Assembly (NCBI GenBank): GCA_000469685.2
Contig: LS997563.1
Span: forward strand, 13,493,440-13,557,439
DNA: 64,000 nucleotides
DNA from: Haemonchus contortus
Taxonomy: Eukaryota; Nematoda; Chromadorea; Rhabditida; Trichostrongylidae
Reading direction: 5' to 3'
The position numbers and the translations under genes were made by a program. The stretch's first letter is position 1; each line of letters starts with the position of its first letter. The notes below the pieces were generated by a model. The model ran no database searches, had not been told where the DNA came from, and worked only from the letters and a program-made list of their open reading frames with translations. Below, in pieces: positions 61,001 through 64,000 of the stretch.

Positions 61001-63440
61001 TGCAACTGTTCAACGAGACAGCGGCCAGACTTTACTCGATCGGGAAAGAGGTGTGTGTTGATGAATCCCTTGTTCCATTCCGAGGGAGAATCGTTTTTAG
61101 GCAGTACATGCCTGCTAAACGGCACAGATATGGAATCAAATTGTTTAAGTTATGTGCCAAGGGTGGCTATACAGTCAGGATAAAAATCTACGCAGGCAAA
61201 GACCCTACAAGACACGAACCACTTGCTGATCAAGTTGTGCTGGAACTAATGGAAGGTTACCTCGATGAAGGCCGCATAGTCTGCACGGACAATTTTTACT
61301 CCAGTGTTGGACTAGCCGAGAAATTGATATCAAGAAGGAGCCACCTCGTTGAAACTCTTAGGAGGAACCGAAAAGGGATTCTTAAAGAAATCAAGGAAAC
61401 GAAGTTGAAGAGAGGCCAACTTTGTTGCAAGCAGAAGAGGAATGGAGTTCTCGTGCTCAAATGGAGAGATAAAAGAGACCTGTATATGATCTCAACGAAA
61501 CATGACGCAACGGTGGGAACGTCCCAGAAACCAGAGGTCGTTGATGACTACAACGAAATGAAGGGTTTCGTCGACCTATCTGATCAGATGGCATCATACA
61601 CGCCATTTGTGCGGAGAACCATGAAGTGGTACAAAAGGAATTTTTCCACCTAATTACGCAAACAGCTGTTGTGAACGCTTGGAAGCTGTATAAAGATGTC
61701 GTGAAGAATATCAGGTTGAGCGACTTCAAATTAGAAGTGGTCGAATCCTTGCTGAATGTTGATCAGAGCTACACTTCGAGTCATCATTCTCACTCCGTGC
61801 GACATGTGCTGGAGGAGGTGTCTAAAGGTCCGAAAGGAATCAACAGGAGGAGATGTGTGGAGTGTTACGCAGCCATGTCCAAAGAGCAAGGAGCTGCTAT
61901 GGCATCGAAAAAAACAAAAAGGGTCAACACACGTTGCAGCAAATGCAGGAAATTCTTTTGCATTGATTGTTTCAATAAAAAACACAAGTCTTGCCGCGTA
62001 GAAACGTAATTTTTTGTAGTTATTGTGCCTTGTTACTAATTACTCATGATTAGTTTTATGATTTACATGTTTGTTTTGAAAAAAGAAGTCGAAGTTCTCA
62101 TTTTAAGTGAATCGTTTACAAAGTTTGGAAAATCTTTGCTGGAATAAACCATATTTGCTCCGATCATGGACCACGTTGTATGTAGAATTCTTAATGTTCT
62201 GTCTATTGAATAAACACAAAAAAATTCCAAAAAGCCGCGACCTCGCAAAAAAAAGAGTGGTGAAAAAACCTTGACGCGCATGCGCGTCACACGGTCCCTC
62301 GCGGCCCACAAGGCTTGACGCGCATGCGCGTCAAGATGTCGCCAATGGGTTAAATATATCCGCGTCGGAGTCGGAGTTCCGATGTGAAAGCGATCGTAGG
62401 CCGTTGGTGTCGAGGTTGAATGACAAAACCTTTTGTTGTGTCGTATAATGGTGGTGGTAGTGGTGGTGGTGGCTGCACCAGTAGATACATTGGCATTTTA
62501 CCTCCCTAGTTACTTTCCAGGACCGGAAATCGATATTGTCGTTGCAACATCTCCGAGATCCATCGCCACTGCAGCGACTACGCGATGCATCGCCGTTTGG
62601 CAGACATTTGTGGCATGGAGGGTTAGTGGCTTCCTCCACAACTTTTTTAAATGATACTTTACCCTTTTTTTAACTATGTCCTATTCACCTCTGGTTTGCT
62701 CCTAACCATGGCTTTCAGTGAACGTACAGCCTCGGTGAATCGGTTTCTCCGACGGTTAGCGAACGGCATGGGATCGCAGCAGTACGTCGATCTTAACAAT
62801 TCTACTGATGATGGCTTTGAGCTCCATTGTGGTAATAGAATGAGTGACGGTGAGTTTCCAAAGTTTTTCATTATCTATTTCTTTTCTTTCCTTTTGAACC
62901 CTATTTCTGATTTATCTTATTTCTGAGTGATCCATCTGTTTTTAGTTAGGTGAGAGTTCCACCTAAATCCGTGAAACCCATTTTACTCATTTTAACATTT
63001 TATGGCCATGTTTATATTTGTAATTGATGCTTTTTGTTTGTAATCAGGTAATTGATAAGCAACATCGTCTGTTATGATTCCGCTTCCACTTCACGAGTCT
63101 GTGAAGCAATTTAGCGTCGTATATTCAGTCTTTGGAGGTTACGAGTAGTGAAACAGACCCGACTCATTAGTCTTTGGATGTTCGGTCGATAAGCAAAAGA
63201 TGTTGTAAAATGTGAAACTTCTAAGAAAAGTTTTAATTTAGAAGTTTCTATACAAGCCAACTTGGCATACCTCATATTCCACCCAATGCCTTTTCTTTTT
63301 TTCAAAAAAAGTTCGTTTCCTTGCTTATATCATGTCTTTCAGTTCCACTCCTACAAGACAGCTGTGAGAAGGAGGCAACGGAAGAGAAAGATGGTCCATC
63401 AGATCCCTTGATATCGTTGAATTCACCACTTATGGTGTAA
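22601..63440 (+). CDS. Receptor-type guanylyl cyclase, 39 exons, about 1,519 residues
   Basis: Makes cGMP from GTP at the plasma membrane, gated by an extracellular ligand. Exons joined by eye, every phase matching: 22601-22714, 23380-23493, 23559-23658, 23785-23904, 24817-24970, 27864-28008, 28285-28432, 28503-28661, 43419-43539, 43614-43695, 44485-44644, 45463-45539, 45698-45813, 45954-46042, 46233-46311, 46645-46759, 46875-46974, 47056-47157, 47445-47581, 47664-47816, 47898-47964, 48094-48198, 48460-48650, 48831-48955, 51028-51151, 51223-51291, 51689-51770, 51870-52005, 52554-52612, 52670-52761, 52821-52971, 53058-53149, 53369-53514, 57080-57208, 58119-58205, 58450-58639, 62521-62621, 62719-62849, 63343-63440. 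The total of 4,560 nt is a multiple of three. Nematodes have many gcy paralogues; the long tail recalls gcy-28-like or gcy-12-like members, but I cannot assign the orthologue. Weakest junctions: acceptors of exons 8, 9 and 11, and the GC donor of exon 36. Confidence 0.88.
24060..24245 (+). repeat. Two-copy tandem duplication, about 120-bp unit, in intron 5-side sequence
   Basis: Two adjacent copies share ggtggtagtttagatgctgg (second copy ggtggtggcttagatgctg), gcttttgtaaacagctat (second copy acttttgtaaatatctat) and agaataagaaaattct. Lies in intron 4 of the cyclase gene (23905-24816). Non-coding. Confidence 0.75.
25225..26840. repeat. Old imperfect inverted repeat in intron 5, split by a MITE
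   Basis: Arms of roughly 360 bp (about 25225-25587 and 26400-26840) match as reverse complements with many differences. Pairs include the words ctatcacttacgctcatcgc against the complement of gcgatgagcgtaaaagatag, tttcacgaatatag against ctatattcgtaaa, and ctcttttgcgcagtgcg against cgctgtgcaaaagag. The left arm abuts the MITE at 25588. Interpreted as a decayed foldback transposon that later received the MITE. Confidence 0.65.
25588..26077. mobile_element. 490-bp long-TIR MITE (family M2), copy 1
   Basis: Ends are cagggaggggtagtctactt and its complement. The inverted arms are about 170 bp, sharing agagttttgaatgctgttta and aacttataactg (or variants). A 3-bp duplication tca flanks it (25585-25587 and 26078-26080). 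Copy 2 of the family is at 53563-55098. Because this copy lacks the foldback found inside copy 2, it serves as an empty-site reference. Non-coding. Confidence 0.82.
27155..27385 (-). repeat. Dispersed repeat family R3, copy 3 (intron 5)
   Basis: Reverse complement of the R3 copies at 11916 and 20553: the minus strand reads gctgtcgcggaccattt, acagttctagcgttcttcat, catgattctactgctagt and ctacattccttcgcgcg in the same order. The flanking 60-80-codon ORFs are repeat-derived. Confidence 0.75.
29335..29632 (-). repeat. Dispersed repeat family R1, copy B (intron 8)
   Basis: Reverse complement of 2119-2410, including the GC hairpin tcgcccggctacgccgggcg and acacttcggattcacc. The BEL/Pao element inserted about 210 bp to its right. 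Confidence 0.75.
29848..30641 (-). repeat. BEL/Pao 3' LTR
   Basis: A 794-bp direct repeat of 40285-41078. On the minus strand it begins tatcgtcgcttcgcg and ends ccgcctta, so it lacks the usual TG...CA ends. The base next to the duplication is fixed by the primer-binding site and by where the two copies stop matching. The two differences seen lie near 30190 (gataaag against gagaaag) and 30431 (aataaaag against aatgaaag). Confidence 0.95.
30664..32022 (-). CDS. BEL/Pao accessory ORF: acidic, zinc-knuckle protein (452 aa)
   Basis: A complete frame from ATG at 32022 to a stop just inside the 3' LTR, in the same direction as gag-pol-env and starting about 105 bp after it ends. Residues 1-170 are helical with leucine heptads (coiled-coil-like). 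Residues 240-290 are strongly acidic ([17 protein letters not shown]). The C-terminal third has cysteine/histidine knuckles: [30 protein letters not shown] and [14 protein letters not shown], the last a classical CX2CX4HX4C. It ends with another helical segment. It resembles a Gag-like nucleic-acid-binding protein, but the main frame already encodes a gag. Its role is unknown; expression presumably needs splicing or a subgenomic RNA. Confidence 0.88.
   Translation of the reverse strand: MDDVTNVERLRYDYRRLRSAIGPIPSPAEVYDQIVLECINFHSSRRSLLSLTNNLQNLYSGAFSRTEFFQTHQHLKHSMEKLHLRLLLVRTHLRTLWNYPPLFFATNVLQPFEWEQQMDMVHVANDGAELSLFPEEVEPLISDSLDAIGENLAKLRDLRDEIDAGDLKEDLHFRHQVLKSLREISQHLTQDDQARVPQKTTEPEGAEDVVYVGTGPLQMDIRFREVDVIQRNEPFMEPIDEEPEEESSGEDSDELEMIDDTLDDEDEEQAVEEPEPTPHEARRSTTDEATRLRLQLQQTQASVRSFKAACEELENKERCPARRYQEGHISDRLQAMMPCVFCGRRGDHFSDSCTIVTKAKERKLRLQSFKRCPMCLKKACPRGKLCKKADTPCYHCKKTGHNSAICSLPEKSEQIEHDLQIARESYADSVNLARSLEERIRQQRTQFPPSPY
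32127..40037 (-). CDS. BEL/Pao gag-pol-env polyprotein, 2,636 aa, with phlebovirus-like fusion glycoprotein
   Basis: One open frame with approximate residues. Gag with a DUF1759-type region (about 150-300) and zinc knuckles ([14 protein letters not shown], about 380). Aspartic protease DTGADRSF (about 536). Reverse transcriptase with [11 protein letters not shown] and a YVDN box (about 972) where YVDD is usual. RNase H ([12 protein letters not shown]). Integrase with a zinc-binding HH-CC region, then GLDFF (about 1536), TCDNAPTF (about 1601) and [10 protein letters not shown] (about 1648), the D,D,E triad. A DUF5641-type C-terminal segment follows. Beyond about 1950 is an envelope-like part with membrane segments near 2032 and 2105, a cysteine-rich phlebovirus G2-type region ([14 protein letters not shown], about 2238) and a C-terminal anchor (about 2570-2610). 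No internal stop or frameshift is seen. Confidence 0.94.
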   Translation of the reverse strand: MAGPIALRSQKALMTRYCNALTRLVDQGEKMVSGGELRPGAPVTPEESQALIFQIEASSQLLLDTLSTFSATADSLIDSLNEDQVVQVQTYLENAHEALERAHTLAFKMDATLRSKRCQLQEMNAPATNSTQSNWGLVQAAQPRLPAIPIPTFSGKIWEYGNFWTLFSTNVHNQPLTNLQKFNYLLDALSGEARELVRRFPVTEENYELAVEMLQKKYGDNSKLASSLQTRLEHAKADRPTIPAQRRLLDSIIPIVMQLQKLNIHLDGSYLVQKVLAKFTPTIQRHVLEHFLPRSTSDSAWKMQDLLDALDDHITTEERISDVVDKTISRETHSIPKTPGRPKDQIPSCMFCRANTHKAVNCPRYPTISDRRNIMQERKLCLNCGKQGHLVMQCLSKGCSYCEGKKHHHTLCPSRVGVTPQPIVRNTPRPQPLTRNTPTLPKSMRTPSRAPGQTSRDSTHPPQPANAKRTQAHPINSTSSLDEHQCPQTQPEARQDSVVLHHLDARSKDHEQVALLTGCAQVWNTVHTKWKEVEILFDTGADRSFISEALAQDLGLDTSRGRVLTMYTFGSKDPKTAQSTLTTLNIWDTEGHQYSLSLYTAQNLTGTSEATRLSKEDMDFITYHGIRLSRPSQGDESRPQILLGCDQLWTFLESTSPRYTLPSGLQLIPSKFGYLLTGMKSPPFGTAGEPNSNTTNLTIVANTILNFDDDLDRWDRYWTIDSSGICEFTGAKDAEKDAVNAQVSKFFDDTIQRRPDGYYVRLPYKENHETLPSNKAIALRRLHSVLKMLESQPDLLDGYQEIMKEQADKGIIEEIPNDQPLNGMILHYIPHQPVVTPQKDTTKLRIVFDASSHFKGCPSLNDILHQGPLILPEIYAMLLRFRVAPYVVTSDVEKAFLQVHLHEIDRDATRFFWVRDVHKPVTEDNLVTFRFTRVTFGLNVSPFLLGATIHHHLRSNVEEKALAEEIQANLYVDNLILSADTKKDALQKSLKSRAIFADIGMNLREFLSNDPELCASLPADACAKSTTHKVLGITWNAADDVLDIQCNMAPTEKVTKRIVARQIASIYDPFGWLTPLLTQAKRFQQELWKHKYTWDEPLSETLCSQWNDILQKMHGFHRSFPRIIAPHSKDLCLAVFADASAIAMTACAYVFNHLGSVLIMAKGKLPSIKSTCTMPKLEMNAITIATRLAHSIIQALKPRLNDRLRKIYIFSDSQIALNWLNAKPYSAQLGRLVENRLREIRRIAENLQADMITVEFRYVPTADNPADAGTRGLTKEQLITHKWWSGPEFLLAPEDQWVAPIYALNLENSCEQSDSPAVISVVHETLPEKPSKPTIDCARLSSFRLAKRTALVVLVFLKKLVGALPQEKIEKITSTIPELRMIPDSLERSEGGAQRAARLFLIRIHQNTYLTEGYRKSMGSSLTLFRDKDHIWKSRGRLQNSSLSEESKYPIFISPNTSLAELIIKDAHGPYHQGIEHTMATVRNRYWIPKLRQQVRKLVVKCVKCRRFNALPYPYPDSTDLPQRRVFRSRPFQHIGLDFFDLPKLSTEADERNPCGCIFTCTVTRLMHLELVPSMGTEDFINAFRRFVARRGIPDTITCDNAPTFLLAEKILAEGKREMVLNPEAKATLMEHEIQWKHITPYAPWQGGFYERLIKSVKHALYKALRSTRCLSIDHLRTILTEIESCLNSRPLTYQGSSQEEFASIRPIDFLQKEFEGTLPLAVTLPDQDDSEYHPPEEERTLQTQKEVLDALRSSCQATEKFWKIWHDQYLSSLRETHVKNITNKRHSQSTPSTGDVVLVSDSVLPRNNWRMARITDIRKGSDGNIREVELITAARRKIHRPVNLLVPLEIHDTENQDRGNMPTVTEGEIHPSAQPQRYNLRPRPPRPPQATVSTVRARCSNTAKWFLFHLMPLSLLNFSTPTPSKDMQISCTSNGISISTTPNLTFEICADNHCQLHKASTTPYLVKFPTQLTLHDHIVMVKWNNGGHLATMTTTCRALDFCENVDCWFCAQSLLNPECWPARALFLIMILLYLIVATAYALLYVPMTIGKPIRLLSQGGLTIMLFLVQKLGRLCLKLIRKLFLRRRRTRSAHIAAALAIIVVTATQRTMACQLVNAFEHHSTSCTKIRDQEKCQTSLSEILKINTFHQEACLRLAYNSSLIANIRVRWKGLYLTCERETLYFTRSTSLRVLDSKRCATMGSCVNGKCAEIQSTSLIEELDPANSFPGRTGCMESCGGWGCDCWWPSSGCLFYRVYAVPNSPTTYEVFRCTRWSEAVKLEIFIDTLNTTIGKRRFVQTAIPNVPIDLPSFRLTMTSLTLPPTPSLYTHFITDGHDTAIWSASNKPHLICSSKENATSAQCIFNDDCRCDPAENKVNCHCSEWKLDQEFNNIALKLPVKTVSWELAQRPNHAIVAKIPHMVSAEFVIDFHGTFDATSQEITQENCTVPNNVLKGCYHCSKGAQTHIQCTSNSETLGEILCGNHAFVVPCAKDSPESLLRFHFDSARQLLNCSITCGQAKHYFLLAGILKFIEPLSIPGSAILSGNSTMYHEIKWPDFYHIFDVCLLWYKTLIVGLLIVASALLISYAFLPTLGLRLLGFLLRYTLKFLLGPWKIFSFVLKKVRERNKRAPAHEKNL
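40265..40284 (-). promoter_or_regulatory. Primer-binding site of the BEL/Pao element
   Basis: The minus strand directly after the 5' LTR reads TGGTGCATCGGATC. The leading TGG complements the CCA tail of a tRNA, as in retroelement primer sites. A tRNA whose 3' end is gatccgatgcacca would be the primer. I cannot name the tRNA with confidence. Confidence 0.75.
40285..41078 (-). repeat. BEL/Pao 5' LTR
   Basis: 794-bp copy of 29848-30641, located upstream of gag in element orientation. It should carry the element's promoter on the minus strand, opposite to the direction of the cyclase gene. The leader between LTR and gag start is about 247 bp. Confidence 0.95.
41440..41599 (-). repeat. Diverged minisatellite units, left part of a split array
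   Basis: Minus-strand relatives of the 118-bp unit: cactcaccataaaagttccc and cacttaccataaatgttccc recur, with the words cctgccgcctgtaccc. The array resumes at 42685 in the same orientation, which shows that it was split by the insertion between. Confidence 0.7.
41600..42684. mobile_element. About 1.1-kb TIR element inserted in a minisatellite
   Basis: Imperfect inverted ends of about 100 bp: left tttgtgtccaattgtaatta, then cgcctgtggggtgacctccc and taattggttggctggtgacc; right the complements, including ggtcaccagccaaccaatta and gtaattacaattggacacaa. The flanking minisatellite words ctgccagg (left) and ctgccaag (right) suggest an 8-bp-class target duplication, but a C run at the right end blurs the edge. 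The interior is A+T-rich and non-coding. Frames that appear to encode [12 protein letters not shown] come from the terminal repeats. Confidence 0.6.
42685..43009 (-). repeat. Diverged minisatellite units, right part of the split array
   Basis: Two to three minus-strand units with ccggtcctgccactcaccat, cggtcctgccacttaccatg and gaacgctctaggtccac (variants). Same family as the arrays at 1-2125 and 7020-8092. Confidence 0.75.
43010..43100. repeat. CA dinucleotide microsatellite
   Basis: Runs of acacac with occasional caaac or ccgac interruptions, directly next to the minisatellite and about 320 bp before exon 9. Confidence 0.95.
44165..44276. repeat. Solo fragment of the 41600-42684 element end
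   Basis: The segment cactcgcctatagggtgacc followed by cctaattggttggctgctgg matches the terminal repeat of the element at 41600-42684 with several differences. It lies in intron 10 of the cyclase gene. No second end was found nearby. Confidence 0.6.
44974..45264. mobile_element. 291-bp GC-rich foldback element in intron 11
   Basis: A near-perfect palindrome. Ends are tgctttcatagtccgccgg and its complement. Each arm carries ccgg/cgtgccgg tandem units, the segment ggcagtgctagcggg and a subterminal block gcaaacagtccacgcc. The loop is about 25 bp around gaaaacaaacaacc. The 3-bp duplication att flanks it (44971-44973 and 45265-45267). Non-coding; a hairpin of this strength should be hard to replicate and sequence. 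Confidence 0.88.
46233..46311 (+). CDS. Cyclase exon 15: transmembrane helix
   Basis: One exon encodes residues 567-593, almost wholly hydrophobic ([19 protein letters not shown]) and followed by a basic stretch (YRSRKFEKE) in the next exon. This is a single type I membrane anchor with a cytoplasmic positive stop signal. The preceding exon 14 has the paired cysteines (DCGFHGELC) usual just outside the membrane in receptor cyclases. Confidence 0.93.
46645..48650 (+). CDS. Cyclase exons 16-23: kinase-homology domain
   Basis: Residues about 593-916. The juxtamembrane part has the family motif [10 protein letters not shown], a likely phosphorylation site. The pseudokinase lobe follows: a loop before GVAYYKG, VALK with Lys664, and an alpha-C segment [16 protein letters not shown]. 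The catalytic loop is HGNLKSTNC in place of HRDLxxxN, so the catalytic Asp is lost, as in all receptor cyclases. ADFG is retained (Asp777), then LWCAPELLR and [17 protein letters not shown]. The domain normally binds ATP and relays ligand binding to the cyclase domain. Keeping both the VALK lysine and DFG suggests intact nucleotide binding. Confidence 0.92.
48831..48955 (+). CDS. Cyclase exon 24: dimerisation coiled coil
   Basis: Residues 917-957, reading [20 protein letters not shown] and then [19 protein letters not shown], are the conserved linker helix that pairs two receptor subunits. The motif [14 protein letters not shown] is highly characteristic of receptor guanylyl cyclases. The following intron (48956-51027) holds the 1.6-kb foldback element. 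Confidence 0.94.
49340..49415 (+). repeat. tRNA-like pol III head, left arm of the foldback element
   Basis: A-box-like gatggagcagttggtacg is followed about 45 bp later by ggttcgaatcc (49387-49397), a perfect B box. The T arm pairs at four of five positions. The acceptor and anticodon stems do not fold properly, so this is a tRNA relic or SINE-type promoter and not a tRNA gene. Confidence 0.7.
50485..50560 (-). repeat. tRNA-like pol III head, right arm of the foldback element
   Basis: Exact mirror copy of the tRNA-like head at 49340-49415, on the minus strand (ggattcgaacc on +). The two internal promoters point towards each other across the palindrome. Confidence 0.7.
51028..52761 (+). CDS. 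Cyclase exons 25-30: catalytic domain
   Basis: Residues 958-1145 form a class III nucleotide cyclase homodimer domain. Both metal-binding aspartates are present: Asp984 in YFSDIVGF and Asp1028 in [10 protein letters not shown]. Guanine-recognition residues Glu1024 (KVETIGD) and Cys1097 (RYCLFGD) are the guanylyl-type pair; an adenylyl cyclase would have Lys and Asp. The transition-state pair Asn1104 and Arg1108 lies in [24 protein letters not shown] is intact. One subunit therefore carries every catalytic residue, and a homodimer should be active. The domain ends with [16 protein letters not shown]. Confidence 0.95.
52821..63440 (+). CDS. Cyclase exons 31-39: long cytoplasmic tail
   Basis: After the [11 protein letters not shown] end of the cyclase domain come about 370 residues not needed for catalysis and much longer than in most receptor cyclases. 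Visible parts are an acidic patch ([11 protein letters not shown], exon 31), Ser/Thr-rich stretches (exons 32-35), a basic cluster ([11 protein letters not shown], exon 36), then [15 protein letters not shown] (exon 37), [19 protein letters not shown] (exon 38) and a C-terminus SPLMV (exon 39). Exons 36 to 37 join by a GC-AG intron (donor aag/gcaag at 58640) that contains the piggyBac-like element. Reading through that donor instead gives a stop at 58673-58675 and a 1,421-residue isoform ending SMITV. The tail is probably for localisation or regulation; function is not inferable. Confidence 0.72.
53563..55098. mobile_element. Long-TIR MITE family M2, copy 2, carrying a nested foldback element
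   Basis: Ends cagggaggggtagtctactt and its complement are the same as at 25588-26077, with shared inner words aacgctgtttacgaaaatgg and gaacccat/gggcccgaattttgct variants. The 3-bp duplication taa flanks it (53560-53562 and 55099-55101). The family sequence is interrupted at ggtagtggtct by the 1,042-bp element at 53782-54823. In intron 33 of the cyclase gene. Confidence 0.85.
53782..54823. mobile_element. 1,042-bp foldback element nested in the MITE, with 20-bp tandem units in its arms
   Basis: Outer ends are ggccgcattcatactagg and its complement. Comparison with MITE copy 1 shows the empty site ggtctcgc and a 3-bp duplication tct (53779-53781 and 54824-54826). Each arm holds three to four direct copies of gcggtagacggcggactagg followed by inverted copies, so each arm is itself a palindrome inside the larger palindrome. 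The centre (about 54110-54520) is A+T-rich and imperfectly inverted. No ORF of note. Confidence 0.9.
55331..56599 (-). mobile_element. Mariner/Tc1-type transposon, 1.27 kb, decayed, intron 33
   Basis: Terminal inverted repeats start cagggtgcgccataaatatg and span about 25 bp, flanked by the TA duplication typical of the IS630/Tc1/mariner superfamily (55329-55330 and 56600-56601). Size fits a mariner. The minus strand carries broken transposase pieces. Confidence 0.88.
55586..56408 (-). pseudogene. Degenerate mariner-type transposase fragments
   Basis: Minus-strand frames at 56408-56001 and 56022-55735 overlap and shift relative to each other. The second holds FMIVWARVS, resembling the mariner VMVWAxVS motif, then [20 protein letters not shown] before a stop. 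The QQDGAPAH catalytic region expected next is not intact. Several frameshifts and stops make it non-functional. Family call rests on the TA duplication and inverted repeats more than on the protein. Confidence 0.6.
59141..59451 (+). other. Open stretch in intron 36, unassigned
   Basis: From about 59215 the frame gca aag gca is open to a stop near 59451 and includes [20 protein letters not shown]. Composition looks coding-like. It has a possible acceptor (ctgctgtag) but no fitting donor, and it is not needed for the cyclase reading frame. May be a repeat fragment or a cryptic exon. Confidence 0.3.
59952..62349 (+). mobile_element. PiggyBac-like transposon, 2.4 kb, in intron 36
   Basis: Flanked by TTAA on both sides (59948-59951 and 62350-62353), the piggyBac target. 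Ends are cccattggagaca and the complement of cccattggcgaca. Three copies of the perfect palindrome tgacgcgcatgcgcgtca lie subterminally: 60026-60043 at the left, 62272-62289 and 62316-62333 at the right. They are candidate transposase-binding sites. It lies between exon 36 and exon 37 in the same direction as the cyclase gene. Confidence 0.95.
60418..62009 (+). pseudogene. PiggyBac-type transposase, broken by one stop and one frameshift
   Basis: Starts at ATG 60418 ([10 protein letters not shown]) with an acidic N-terminus. The DDE_Tnp_1_7 domain keeps all three catalytic aspartates: [11 protein letters not shown] (Asp at 61060), CTDNFYSS (Asp at 61288) and GFVDLSDQM (Asp at 61573). The C-terminus has a cysteine-rich zinc ribbon, [11 protein letters not shown] then [13 protein letters not shown]. 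An in-frame TAA at 60934-60936 interrupts between FEELL and [10 protein letters not shown] one-base shift near 61630-61645 moves the frame between TMKWYK and EFFHLITQ. Otherwise the sequence is well preserved, so inactivation is recent. Whole length would be about 530 residues, normal for the family. Confidence 0.93.
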
Positions 63441-64000
63441 AATCGATGATGGCTGTCGTCGTTGTCGTGGAAGTTTTTGCTCACTGCAGAGAACGGGCCC
63501 TTTTTTATCTGGTTATACTACTAGTAACGTCATGCGTATACCACGCTGCATCCCGGTGTGTCCATTTGTGGTCTTAGATGATCTCTCATATTGTGATAGA
63601 CTTTCTTACGCACATCAACAAGCGTAGGGAACTGAATTTTCTTAATCAAATAGTGACTGCAGTAACTTTTGCCAAAGGCTGGTTGGTAAGGTTCCACCTT
63701 TCCCTCTATCTTTTCTCTTCCTGTTTTCCTTCTCTTTTGTTTTCCTTTCATGTTTTTGGCTGCATAATTGATTTCCACTATTTAATGTAGCACCGAAGAA
63801 TTAATTGCTTAACACAACGATCTCATTCTCAACATGTATGTACTTTAACAACTTGAAAGTGATAAGACGCATTTGGGTGTGAATATGTGCATTTTTCTTT
63901 ATGATAACATCCCCTTCTTACTTACCGGTCGTCATGAATTTTCAACATTCTTTTAGGTTATTGCTCCCCACACTCACAGCAATATAGGCTTGTTCTCTTT
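63441..64000. other. 3' flank of the cyclase gene
   Basis: Presumed 3' UTR and downstream DNA. I found no AATAAA in the first 500 bp after the stop at 63438-63440, so the polyadenylation site is unplaced. A pyrimidine-rich tract lies at 63695-63745. No further exon recognised. Confidence 0.5.

Noticed and set aside
62433..62654. A separate small gene starting with a valine run
   Set aside because: The gtggtg run precedes a splice acceptor at 62520; the exon from 62521 in another frame fits the cyclase tail with matching phases on both sides.

Overview
The window looks like nuclear DNA of a clade V (strongylid, probably hookworm-type) nematode. Genes are split into many exons of about 60-190 bp with the nematode TTTCAG-type 3' splice site. 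A fragment of the RTE-type non-LTR family common in hookworms is present, as is a BEL/Pao retroelement carrying a phlebovirus-type glycoprotein. The non-coding DNA is crowded with minisatellites and foldback elements. Species cannot be named from the sequence alone.

One host gene can be read with confidence: a receptor-type (single-pass) guanylyl cyclase on the + strand, 22601-63440. I could join 39 exons with every intron phase matching, giving a predicted protein of about 1,519 residues. In order it has a signal peptide, an ANF-receptor-type extracellular domain, one membrane helix, a kinase-homology domain, a coiled-coil linker, a class III cyclase domain with all catalytic and guanine-recognition residues, and a cytoplasmic tail of about 370 residues. 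The gene spans 40.8 kb because its introns are filled with mobile DNA.

Region by region: 1-22560 is intergenic or far-upstream DNA with no recognisable gene. It holds a 145-bp then 118-bp minisatellite (1-2125), a related array (7020-8092), a CTGT tract (6844-7000), an RTE 3' fragment, two copies of a 0.4-kb MITE, three tRNA-derived SINE copies, and two other dispersed repeat families (R2, R3). From 22601 to 28661 lie exons 1-8, with a MITE nested in an old inverted repeat in intron 5. Intron 8 (28662-43418) holds a complete 11.2-kb BEL/Pao element in antisense orientation (29848-41078, TSD ggata, near-identical LTRs), followed by a minisatellite interrupted by a TIR element. From 43419 to 53514 lie exons 9-33, with palindromic elements in introns 11 and 24. 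Intron 33 holds a MITE with a 1-kb foldback inside it, plus a dead mariner-like element. Intron 36 begins with a probable GC donor and holds a disabled piggyBac-like element. The last exons end at 63440.

The most unusual content is a set of long palindromic (foldback) elements, all in introns of this one gene and apparently flanked by 3-bp target duplications. One carries a tRNA-like RNA polymerase III head in each arm. The BEL/Pao element also has a separate 452-codon zinc-knuckle ORF downstream of its gag-pol-env reading frame.
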